Below, in pieces: positions 35,167 through 45,332 of a DNA stretch of 64,000 nucleotides; position 1 is the first letter of the stretch; each line of letters starts with the position of its first letter. Source of the stretch: Atherinomorus stipes (Eukaryota > Chordata > Actinopteri > Atheriniformes > Atherinidae); contig JALJCO010008719.1 in assembly GCA_023101725.1 (NCBI GenBank), positions 62,001 to 126,000 of the forward strand. The letters run 5' to 3'. The notes under the pieces were generated by a model. That model did not search any database, was not told the DNA's origin, and was given only the letters and a program-made list of their open reading frames with translations. A program made the translations under genes and the position numbers.

Positions 35167-36364
35167 TAAAGATGTCCGATATTATCTGCTTATAGGGGTG
35201 TGTATTGGCAAGAATCTGGCGATATGATATGTATTACGATACAGGAGCACTGACATAGTGCGATATATTGAGATGCTATAAGCAAGCTGATATATTGTGA
35301 TATTGTGTTTACTGCATAGTTTTCAAAGTTATGTGTAAAGATGGGCCGTCTGGTGTGATTCCTTCACTTAAATAATGTGGAGTTACACTTCACTTCATCA
35401 AAGCTATTAGGTTTCAAAGGCAAATTAAACATGCTGCCATATATCAGATACTAGCAGGTATTGTAGCCAACATGTGGCTAATTATAATGTTTCTGACAAC
35501 TTGGTAATTTAACCAACAACTTAAAACCAGAGATATTATAAGCAGCTTCACAGCAAGTCAGTCTGTAGCAGCAGCAGCTGCATTGTAGTCACATGACGCT
35601 GAAAGGAATGCTGGGATATGTAGTTCCAGAATAACAGGGACTTTTCTACATGCTGGACTAGTGCGATGGGAACAAGATCTCGCGTGATTTCATAATAGGA
35701 TAACGAGATCTTGTGATGTTTCATCATGGGACAACGAGTTCTCACGAGATTTTGCCAGTAAAAATATTTCTGATTTTAAATATCGATATATCCCAACAAA
35801 AAATATGGCAATATATTGCCATCTTGACATTTTCTCACACCCTTAGCTGCCTACAGATATTATCAGCTAATATCAGCATTAAAATGCAATATCAGAAAAT
35901 ATCGGTGTCAGTTTTATTGAACCGATTTTTTTAATAATGAAAACTCGCAAGATCTCGTTACTCCATTACAAAATCTCACAAGATCTTGTGCCATTAGCAC
36001 CGCACCAGCACGTATAAAAGTCCCTGTAATTGTAGAAGAACTTCATATCCCAGCATTCCTTTTAGAGCCATGACTACGGTGCAGCTGCTGCTGCTACAGA
36101 CTGACTTGCTTTGAAGCTGCTTATAATATGTCTGGTTTTAAGTTGATTTTTAAGTTAACAAGTTGTCAGAAACATTATAATTAGCCACATGTTGGCTAAT
36201 ACCTGCTAGTATCTGATATCTGACAGCCAGATGTCAAAAATATGAGAGATACAACCTCATAGTTTTCTGTATAGATTGGTATGGGAAATTAAGAGTTGAA
36301 CAATATCGGTATATCGGATTTCATTAAAAAAAAGAAAAAAAAGCGCCAATATTGAACATCCCTA
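35167..36364. mobile_element. Outer hAT element, 8-bp TSD (CTAATAAT/CTAATAAA)
   Basis: The left end TAAAGATGTCCGATATTATC and the right end GCCAATATTGAACATCCCTA are inverted hAT-type termini. The flanks match at 7 of 8 positions. Another hAT (35193-35845) inserted 26 bp inside its left end, and the host sequence resumes as CAGATATTATCAGC. Confidence 0.8.
35193..35845. mobile_element. Inner hAT element nested in the hAT at 35167
   Basis: The left end TAGGGGTGTGTATTGGCAAG and the right end TTCTCACACCCTTA are inverted. The flanks TCTGCTTA and GCTGCCTA match at 6 of 8 positions. About 330 bp of this element (35430-35757) is the inverted copy of the remaining part of the outer element (about 35940-36230). 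Confidence 0.75.
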
Positions 36365-36372
36365 CTAATAAA

Positions 36373-39300
36373 TAAATTTATTTCTAAGATATTTTACTAG
36401 TGTAAAAAATATGTACAGCATATAACAAGATCTCAGAAGAACAACCTGGCCAAATGTATGCAAACCTTGTAACTTGTGTCTGGCTGCTTATATAAATACA
36501 CTGAAGTCATTTATTTCAGAATTCTTGGGGCAAACTACCCGATATAAACACAAGAATTTACTGAATGAGACCATATGTGAACACAACAGATAATTCTACA
36601 AAGCATTTATGACAAACATACGTAGATAACAACTGCCACTGTATCATTTTCTGCTTGCCCATCAGTCATTTTGCGCTTGTCAAGACTTAACTATAGCTAA
36701 ATACATTTGGGACTGATGTCAACACAACAAGCATCATACGTAGAGGTAGCATCATCCACTTTTTAACATGCAATAAGTAAAAACTATTACAATAAAGCTC
36801 ACTGGGATGCCATGTCAGACCGTGTTTCTTGTTCTGGGAACGCACCTGCAGCAACTGTTTTGTTTTCCATATATGTCTGATGTTTTTTATCTGGTTTACT
36901 TATCCACTTTATAGTTTCTTCTACTGTTGAGCATCAAGTCCGGGATAGTATGGTATAATCCAGACCAAAATCTTTATACAATTCCAAAATATTCACTGAT
37001 TATGCTAAAACAGCTTATCAAACATTCATAGTAATATTACACTAATCTGGAATGATGGAAACAGTCACATATTCAACATACACTCTGTTTTACCTTTGAC
37101 TAGCAACTGCTTTTAGCTTCCACTTTGAGCACTCAGCCCAGTGAAGCGGTACAGCTGGCACCAGCCAGAAAAGCTTGCTTGCATACAAGCTGCCACTCCA
37201 AAGAGAAAAAAATAACTCCGCCTCCACCAAAACTCGCCACAACCTTTTCATTTACATGCCAGGCAGAGTGCTTAATTGTAAATGTTTGACTGAAAATGAT
37301 GTTGCCGAACAATGACAGAAAACATTCAAAAATGACTATAATTTGATGAGTCGGGTGCTTTCTCCTGCATGAGGCGCAACCAGATTGTGTTTACAAAGGT
37401 TTCAAAGAGAAGCCATGTTGAGCTGGAATTGCAAAGCATATTACAGCAGTGAGATGGAGAAAAAAAATCCAAAAATACTAACCTCATATAATGAACATTT
37501 GTGAATTCAAAACATGTTTCTAGTCATATAAGGGTACTATCCATCATAATATTGCCGGAAAAATGGTATATTTTCCTGAATATAAAGATGATGTTATTTT
37601 TTAGATTAATGTCACAGTTCCTAAACATCCGATGACAATTTTGTTTCACAAAATGCTGCGAACCAGACAAGAAATCTAATTACGCCGACTGTACATGAAG
37701 TAATGTCTACAACCGAGGTCACAAAGTGCAATCCAGAATCAGATTTTCCAACATCCACCCTTTACAGCATCAAACAGACGGAACAATATGAGTTGACTGC
37801 GAAAATCTGAACCAAGTGTTACCCTGAGCACAGCGGCGCATAAAAGCAGTCCCAGTTTAAACACACTGGTCCCACCGAGGCAGGCAGGTCTAAAAGCAAA
37901 AGGATACACTCAATATTTTTCATTTACTTCTGCTGTTTTTGTCACCCCAACATCAATGCCCCCCCTCCCTGATTGCTTTGCCCCATCTCTGGACCTCCCT
38001 GCTCTGGCACGACTCCATCATGGCCTTAGTCACCTCCCTTGCTTACCCCTCTCAGCCCCCTCACACACATATACACACTTTCCCACACACAGAGTACATT
38101 TCACACATGCAGATGCTGCCCCCCCAACCCCACCCCACCCCCCAAACCCTTGCCAATACTGGGGTCCCCCCTAAGCCTGAGGAAAATGGCCGTTACGGAA
38201 CCCCGCTAACGGGAGGCCTCCCCTCAACCACAAACTGAGAGCAAGGAGCGAGAGAACGCGCACAAATGTATTACTGCTGCAATATTAGCTGATGGAGGGA
38301 ACAGGGGAAGAGAAGGGGGAGCGGGAAGGATGAGGGTTGTTGAATGGGGGGGACCGCAGTGTGAGCATCTACCCACAGAACACTCTCCCACATGTGGAGT
38401 CAATTAGGAACAATCTTGTTTTCTCCCGACCGCTGCAAAAGAAAGGAGGGTTTTTCTGGGGCTCTGTGTGTGTGTGAGTGTACATAAGAGAGAGTGAGGT
38501 AGGAAAGGGAGTTGAGGGAGCATGTTTTTCTGAAAATCTGCCAGAGAAATAGGCCGGATATTCGGTTTTATATCAGCCCATTTTAAGCACAAAGAGCCTG
38601 CATCTCAGCATGTCTGCCTGCTGTTTATCGTTAAATAAGCATGACTGCAGAAACTTGTGACATGTCGGCAGACGAGAGAGCAGATAACGCGCTGCAAAAC
38701 ATCAGTACTCTAGGGTTCAACATCAATGAAAGAAGCCCATGTCTCAGGTGTGTGCGTGGGTGTGTCCGCTCTTCTGCATCCTCACACCTATCATTGTTGT
38801 ATGTGACTGGTAAGACAAGAGCATCACTGGCTCTACTGGGGAATGTAAAACACACACACAAAATCACAAGCCACTTCCTTGGTGTCAGACAAGAGGAAGT
38901 CTCCCCTTTAAAAGATTCATGGTTAGTTCAATTATTTATCCTCTTTCAAATTGTCGTGTTTAGACAGTTTTCATTATTCATCCGTTTCAAGATTGATGGC
39001 TCCCAGTCGGTTGGGCGGTGCAGCGTAAACAAGTGTCTACACCACTGTTGATTTATATGAGGGAGATCAAAACGCCAGGCGCAAAACAGAGGTCCTTTGT
39101 TTTTCACGTTTGCTTCAAAGGCACTTAAAAAAGTGACTTTTTTTTTTGTTTTTGGGGGACGTTTTTGGGGGGACTGTCCAGACTGACATGCCATAACCTT
39201 TAGCATAATGTGCAGGAATGAGCCCTCCTCACACAAAGACCATCTTAAACACAGATGTGAAGGTAGCTGATCCAAAAAGAGTCTGAGCTAACATGCAACT

Positions 39301-40129
39301 GTCACAGTGCACATGAATGTTCCCAATCCATCTTCTCAACAGCATTATGCACAAGCACAGAAAAGAGAATTACACCAGATGATAACCATATCTTAATATT
39401 TGCTGTAGTAAGTCTGGCATGTAACCAGGAGAACCTTTCACCCTCAGGCTCTGCAAGAACCCAGACTGCTGCTTTCCCAAGAGGGCAGCCAGAGTGCATG
39501 AACCACACAGGAGAGAGATGCAAAGTGGAGATATGTGATTGTGTAAGCAAATAAACATGCTTGTTAAATTTTATGTTATGTGTTCAAGGATGAGTGAGTC
39601 TGAGATCTCACCGTCCCAAAGGAAAACTGCCTTTCGACTGGAAGCTGGACTTTGTCAGAACATTGATTTGCCGGTCTTACCTAGAAATTGCTTAAAGGCA
39701 TCAAAGATGTAGGTTAGAAGAAAATTAGCTAAAAAGAAGGGAGTGCTGGGTGTTCGGGGGTGTTACTGTGGTGAAGTCTCTGCCTCCCACTGTTTATTAG
39801 ACAGGAATTGGTGAGATAATCCTGTTCACACAACGCACTAACCACACAAGGTTGTGTGCATGTGGTTTCATTAAAAGTGGACAAATAATGGGGATTTTTA
39901 ATGCTAATTTAATCTTTAAAATAAAGAAAAAATAAATCTTAAAAAATAAAGGGAACGTTTCCACAACACATTTAGATCTATAAATGAATTATTCCAGTTG
40001 AAAATCTTTATTCATTAAATAGTGGAATGAGCTGAGCACAAAATTACATCAAATGATCAATGGGAATCCAAATTATTAACCCCTTGAAGTCTGAAATTAG
40101 AATCCTTCTCAAAATAAAAGTGGAAAGAT
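36373..40129. other. Intronic sequence, no element recognised
   Basis: This is the longest apparently element-free block of the intron. It is AT-rich to about 37800, then C-rich and low-complexity around 37960-38220 (CCCCCC runs), with a GT microsatellite near 38463-38480. A 136-codon plus frame at 38641-39051 lacks a domain. Nothing here could be assigned to a gene. Confidence 0.4.
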
Positions 40130-41612
40130 CAGATCACAGGCTGACCTGACTTCTGTGGAAATCCCTCAGGACACTTCAGAGCGAGGTTCAGAAGTGTGTG
40201 TGGTCTCCTCTCTACAACATCTGGGCTTCTCCTGATAAGACCATGGATGTTCTCCAGAGGGATCTCCTCCCAGACCTGGATCAGGACATCCATAAACCCC
40301 TGGACGGTAGGGCTGTGCGATACACTGATATGATATTGCAATATGGTATTTACATGAGAGCGATATGATATTTACACACAAGATTTCATCGTTCTGTTAC
40401 AAAATCTTGCGATATTTCGTGAAATCTCATGAGATTTTGTAACAAAATGATATTTCGCAAGATTTTATTAGTAAAATAGATCAATACCACGTTTTTAAAT
40501 ATAAAAGTGGTATCGGCATATGAGAATACTGCGATACTTCAGTATATCGATATTTTTCCCACCCCTATTATTTAAACTGTCTGGAAGACGATCCTCCCCA
40601 AGACTTTTACAAAAAAAAATCATTAAAAACCAGCCTACTATCTTGAATTACTTCCATTTAACAAACATTTCTAACCAATGTTTTGTCATTTCCATCACTG
40701 CAGTGGACTGATACCTTTACACTAACATGTTTCAATACTAAGAAACAGGTGTTTGATATGAAATGAAACTTTCAAACAAATTAGGGTAAAAATACCGGCA
40801 TATATTTATATATAATATTATATCGTCATCTAAAATAAATATATCGTTATATGACAATTGGTCCATATCGCCCAGCCCTACTGGACGGGCTGTGGTGCGA
40901 CGTGGCGGCGGTAGATGGATCGAGTCATGACGTCCCAGAGGTGCTGGACTGGATTCAGGTCTGGTGAACAGGCAGGCCAGTCCCCAGCATCAATGCCTTC
41001 ATCATGCAGGAACTGCTGACTCACTCCAGCCACGTGAGGCCGAGCATCATCCTGCATCAGAAGGAACCAGGTCCCACTGCAGCAGCTTACGGTCTGACAA
41101 CCAGTCTGAGGATCTAATCCTGGTACCTACTGGCAGTCAGGGCACCTCCAGCTAGCACATGGAGGTCTAGCCCTCCAAGGATATGCCTCCCCAGACCATC
41201 ACTGACCACTGCTAAACTGGTCATGCTGGAAGATGATGCAGGCAGGAAAACGTTCTCCACAGCTCCTCCAGACTCTCATGTCTGTCACATGTGCTCAACG
41301 TGAACCTGCTCTCATCCATGAAGACCACAGGGCACCAACTTGCCAGCACTGGTGTCCTCTGGGAAGTGTCTGTTGGGCTGCACGGTGTTGGGCTGTGAGC
41401 AAATGCCACCTGTGCACAACGGGCCCTCATACAACCCTCATGGAGTCTGTTTGCATGCACGTTAGTGTACTGCTGGAGGTCATTTTGTAGGACTGTGGCA
41501 GTACTCCTCCTGCCCCTCCATGCACAAAGGAGCAGATAGCAGTCCTGCTACTGGGTTATTGTCCTCCTACGACCCCCCCCCCTCCCTCCACGTTTCTTGG
41601 TATACTGGCCTG
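40130..41612 (-). pseudogene. Tc1-type transposase pseudogene split by an hAT
   Basis: On the minus strand the blocks run from the N-terminal QYTKKRGG near 41605, through [18 protein letters not shown] (first catalytic D), FLLMQDDARPHVAG (second D, kept), PACSPDLNPVQHLWDVMTRS and RRHVAPQP, to IQVWEEIPLENIHGLI near 40230. The third catalytic residue, E in NPIEHLW, is Q here (NPVQHLW). Several frame changes break the coding sequence. An hAT element (40308-40880) interrupts it between the RRHVAPQP and VWEEIP blocks. The N-terminus is cut at 41613, where another hAT-like end begins. The transposon's own TIRs were not found. Confidence 0.85.
40308..40880. mobile_element. hAT MITE, perfect 8-bp TSD (CTGGACGG)
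   Basis: The left end TAGGGCTGTGCGATAC pairs with the right end CATATCGCCCAGCCCTA. CTGGACGG flanks both sides exactly (40300-40307 and 40881-40888). The element splits the transposase pseudogene, so removing it restores continuity of that reading. The interior has short inverted motifs around GAGATTTTGTAACAAAATG. Confidence 0.92.
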
Positions 41613-41773
41613 TAGGGACAGGCGATTTATGGGATATATTTGATATACCCTGAAAAGTTTTACATGCAATATATAAAAGGGCTACATCACAAACATCCAG
41701 TGCAAACTGCCACAGCGGTGTTTTAAAGCATCTACATGGGATTTTCCTCTTGTTTAGCTTCTTTCCCTTACAG

Positions 41774-41950
41774 CAGTTTGTCCCTACAACAACAAACCGA
41801 CATCACGGCCTCCCGTTCGCATCAGAACTGCTCTGTACCTGGCGTACGAAGGACAACAGCAATCTTTTTGCCCTCCCCACTGAAAAGCTTGTGGATGATT
41901 TCATTTCTGCAGGAATGTGCCAACTGAACTACCAGAAAATATCCCTGTAG
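41774..41950 (+). other. Terminal-exon-like block, 58 codons plus stop
   Basis: A pyrimidine-rich tract ends CCCTTACAG|CAG (a tandem acceptor). An open phase-0 frame of 58 codons follows (…NRHHGLPFASELL…TWRTKDNSNLFALPTEKL…) to TAG at 41948-41950. AATAAA follows at 42014-42019. Composition and layout resemble a real 3'-terminal coding exon, but I do not recognise the protein. It lies in transposon-derived sequence and could be a captured host exon or part of a transposon gene. Confidence 0.4.
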
Positions 41951-42013
41951 CTCCGTCTCCTCCTCAGGAGGTTTTAACGGCTTCCAGCCACCACGAAGAA
42001 ACACGAAGTTTCA

Positions 42014-42019
42014 AATAAA
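42014..42019 (+). terminator. AATAAA downstream of the exon-like block
   Basis: A canonical poly(A) hexamer 64 nt after the stop codon of the block at 41774-41950. Use is not shown. Confidence 0.35.
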
Positions 42020-43148
42020 CGTTTCTCATAATGTTTGTGTCTTTTATCTTTAAGGGACACTGATGTTTGTGATTATTCCAGTTTATAATTCCTCCTGTTG
42101 AGCGTGAGTGTTCGGCTGTGTACATAGGCAATCAGGGCTTCATCATTATCATCATCATCATCACGTTTCTGTACCGCTCCGGTCAGACGAATCTAACGAG
42201 CAGAACTAGTGTAACATACCTTTAGTATTAATTATCAACTGAATTCGGGTCATGGGTGAAGTAAATAATTCAGGGAAACTTGTTGCTGGAATATGATGCT
42301 TTTTTCTTCTTAAACATTATTCATACTCATGGTGCATCAGCGTCTGTGTCATGACCACCGTACATCTTTTATAGATCCACAGAGGCTCAATACGAACTTC
42401 TTTAAGCCTGATGTGCGGCCGTGTTCAACAGAACACAGCAACTCTTTTTTTTTCTCACTCCAACATGAGTGTGTGAAGAGGCGCGTGTCTGCAGGTTAGT
42501 GCTGAGTGTACGGGCGAATGTCTGCAGGTATCACTCTGCCTCCTCTCCACCAGAGTACCATGATAACAGAAGTAAGCGTGCCTTCTGGTCCCGCCCACTG
42601 AACCTCGGTCATTGTATGCCGGTGCTAACAGTAGTGCTAACTCGTAGCGCCTGCTATTCTATGACAAGGCTGAGTTACGGCGAACGATCCTTTCATACAG
42701 TATTCAGGTACTTAGAGTCTGACTAAAAAGGGACCAAAAGATGACGGGAATTTCATGCCACTGGCACTTTAAGAGATTGAAGCTGAACCTTTTACACCAT
42801 AATACGCCTCAGACGTGACGATGAAGAGATGACTGGTTGTTCAGCTGTGTGTGTTACAGGACATGAAGTTCTTACAACACTACAGCAGCAGAACTCCTCC
42901 ACCTCCTTCTCCTCCTCTACCTCCTTCTCCAGCTGTTCCTCACAGCAGAGTGAGTGTTTCCACCCTGGAGGCATTTATAAAACCAGATATTTTTTTTCTG
43001 TTTTTTACAATTGACAAATGTTTCCAATGTGCACTCTCTGTCTGCTGGTCAGAGCGCAGCTCACCTGTGTGTGGGTGCAGCTCACCTTAAATTTATGTGT
43101 GCATGGGAGTTCAGCACCGTACAACTAGGGCTCGGAAATAATTCGATA

Positions 43149-43155
43149 ACGATAT

Positions 43156-43204
<49 letters not shown>
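43149..43204. repeat. (TA)n microsatellite
   Basis: About 56 bp of alternating AT with a single AA interruption, at the left end of the hAT element. Confidence 0.9.
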
Positions 43205-43206
<2 letters not shown>

Positions 43207-43779
43207 AAAAGGCGTGCCTGCAATAGATGGAAAGAAAAAGACTTGATAGGAGGTTTGATAGAAAAGAAGGTCTCCCATCGTTTTTCATTCCAGCCTATCA
43301 TATAGCTTAAAACTAAAGTCATTACTCCCTCCCAACCAATCACAAACGCAGACCCAGGCACGCGCTGTCTCCAAGTCCCGCCCCCTCTCAAACCACAACA
43401 TAAGCACGTGAAGAAGCGCGCGCCACCGCATGGACAGAGCAAAGCCTTCGATGTGACAGAGGAGGAAATCGTCCCAGGAAAAGCCTTCACTGACTGGCGC
43501 CTGCTACAGCTGTTTTATCATCACCACCTTCCCGAGGATTACATGATTTAACACAAAGACGTCAACATTTCTGAAATGACGCTGCAGCAGCAGGTGATGA
43601 TGTCATCTGTGCACCTGGACAGCACGCAGAGCGACGGAGGGGGGCAGAGGCAGTGCAGCATCAGTGTGCAATCCAAGGGAGGAAAGGTAACGGCTGATAA
43701 ATTAGCTTTGATTTTACAAGTTAAATAGACATTACAATAAATATATTGATCAAGGTTCTGATCACACTGTGGCTTTCAG

Positions 43780-43952
43780 GGAAGCCTTTCTTTGAGGTCT
43801 ATGGCAACTTCGCAAGTCATGCGCATATAGAGTTAGTGCACGATACAATCCGAAAGATAACACATGAACTACTCATGCCATTAAATAAAACATCTGAATT
43901 CGGCATTATCTCACAGAGGGAAGCTGGTTTCCAGCATGTAGATGCTACAGTG
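43780..43952 (+). other. Internal-exon-like block in an hAT element
   Basis: Acceptor CTGTGGCTTTCAG|GG at 43778-43779 and donor GTG|GTGAGT at 43953-43954 frame a 173-nt open stretch. It encodes FFEVYGNFASHAHIELVHD, further residues, and ends DATV in phase 0. An upstream open stretch at about 43575-43686 also ends at a GTAACG donor, but its ATG-derived frame is not phase-compatible with this block. The protein is not recognised. Confidence 0.4.
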
Positions 43953-44446
43953 GTGAGTTAGAGCCACCAAAACCCACTTTATCCTGATTTATAAAGTTTC
44001 TGATTATTTCATACTTCAAATTCAAGTTTCCATCATCCATTGTCCAGAAACAAAAGTTATTGGTGCTATTTAAAATATCAAATATTTTATTGTTATGACA
44101 TTGAAAAAATGTTAATTTTGCTTCAGTTCTCCTGTTAAACTTGAAAGCTTTAAGATTTTAGTTTTAAAATTAAGATTTTTTAATTCATTTAGAGTTGTTT
44201 GTGTACCTATTTTATCTGACACAGCTGTGGAATGTTACATGTCACATTCAGCTTTGACAGAAAATTAATATTTGAATAAAATGAATCCTCTGACATCTTT
44301 AAATCTCATTTAGCAGTAAAAGGAAACATTTAAGATTGTGAAAAATAAAGATTTATTCTATATCGTGATATATATCGATATCGAAAAATATGGAAAACAT
44401 TACCGTGACAGAACCTTTTCCCATATAGCCCAGGTCTATGTACAAC

Positions 44447-45258
44447 TAATCTCAAAAGAGTGACACCTCATGAAAAACAGCTACGGACATCAGTAGAGTG
44501 GCTAATTTCCTCCACCACAACCAGCTGCTACTAGAACTTCCCATCACTTATGAGCAGAGGTGTTAAGACATGACTGAAAAGGAAGCTCTTGAACTGCATC
44601 ATTGCTATATTAACCAAAGCATGCCACAGACATTTCATTAAGAACTCAAGAAACTTTCTGTGAAAAATTACTAGGATGGACATGCCCAAGCTGCAGATAC
44701 ATTAGCAGGAACACAAGCAGAGAAGCAGCGGGTCTCAATTTAACATTTGATCTGCTGCTCAGGGAAATTTGATGATTAATTGTAGACTGTAAATAAATAA
44801 AGTATAGCTACTACATGACCATGCTGCCAAAGCCTTCTCCAACAGTTTTCTACTCATGATACTAGTTCATGCCCTAAGCATGTTTATTATGATGCTTGAA
44901 GCAAGGGAATGAAAGGAACCTCCATTTGTTGGTCACTATAAGATATACAGTACAAGATGTGTTGTACTGTAAGCGGTGAAGTGAAAAATTGCGGTTTTCT
45001 TAAGCTGAGAACTAGTAAAAACTAAATAAATAAAAAAAAACAATACCAAAGAGACAGAAAGAACTCTTTATCATACAACTGAAAAAAGCTAATACATTAA
45101 AAACAAGTGATTTTCAGCTGATTCCATCCACCTGAATAATGGCAAATACAGAAAAGCTTCTTGTCTTTCACTGTGACGGAGCAGAACCAAAAGGAGCATG
45201 AGTGTAAAGGCAGTAAAAACTGAAAATGGTCTGTAGTGTGTGTTTTTTGTCTTCTCAC
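44447..45258. other. Intronic sequence, no gene recognised
   Basis: AT-rich sequence without element ends, including an A-rich run near 45032-45040. It leads into the donor side of the mrpl23 exon at 45259-45332. Confidence 0.4.
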
Positions 45259-45332
45259 CAGCTGAACATAGGCTACTTTATAGTCTGGCTGCTTGACCTT
45301 CTGGTTGAGGTGATTCCTCTTCTTGTTTGACC
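45259..45332 (-). CDS. mrpl23: mrpl23 internal exon (SNKKRNHLNQKVKQPDYKVA…)
   Basis: This 74-nt exon encodes 24 residues plus two bases of a split glycine codon: G-SNKKRNHLNQKVKQPDYK followed by VAYVQL. It corresponds to the GSNKRRDHRNVR.KKPDYKVAYVQL segment of MRPL23, a basic stretch after the β-α part of the uL23 fold. The acceptor is a strong pyrimidine tract ending CAG (AG at 45333-45334, minus strand) and the donor is GTGAGA (GT at 45257-45258). Phase 1 at entry matches the exon at 48162-48244, and phase 0 at exit matches the terminal exon. No disruption is seen. The exon is very short between a 2.8-kb and a 43.3-kb intron. Confidence 0.93.

Larger units (their letters stand above)
41613..43117. 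mobile_element. Probable hAT left part with captured or cryptic exon-like sequence
   Basis: TAGGGACAGGCGATTTATGG at 41613 looks like an hAT left end, cutting into the Tc1 pseudogene (flank CTGGCCTG). No right end with a matching TSD was found, so it is either truncated or continues into later elements. The interior holds an exon-like block with a poly(A) signal (listed separately) and a TCATCATCATCA run near 42145. Confidence 0.4.
43126..44438. mobile_element. hAT element, 8-bp TSD (CGTACAAC/TGTACAAC)
   Basis: The left end TAGGGCTCGGAAATAATTCG and the right end CATATAGCCCAGGTCTA are hAT-like, with ATATCGATATCG motifs near the right. The flanks match at 7 of 8 positions. The 1313-bp element includes a long TA microsatellite and an exon-like block (43780-43952), but no recognisable transposase catalytic motif. 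Confidence 0.78.
1988..45258 (-). other. mrpl23: mrpl23 last intron (43.3 kb, transposon-rich)
   Basis: This intron separates the KVAYVQL exon from the terminal exon. The donor on the minus strand is GTGAGA (GT at 45257-45258) and the acceptor is the AG at 1988-1989. At 43,271 bp it is very large for a gene whose coding sequence is about 450 nt. Much of it is recognisable mobile DNA, listed separately. No other host exon could be supported inside it. Confidence 0.85.

Noticed and set aside
43082..43490. Minus-strand open frames across the (TA)n tract near 43150-43200
   Set aside because: The frames translate a dinucleotide repeat (IYIYIY) and are artefacts.
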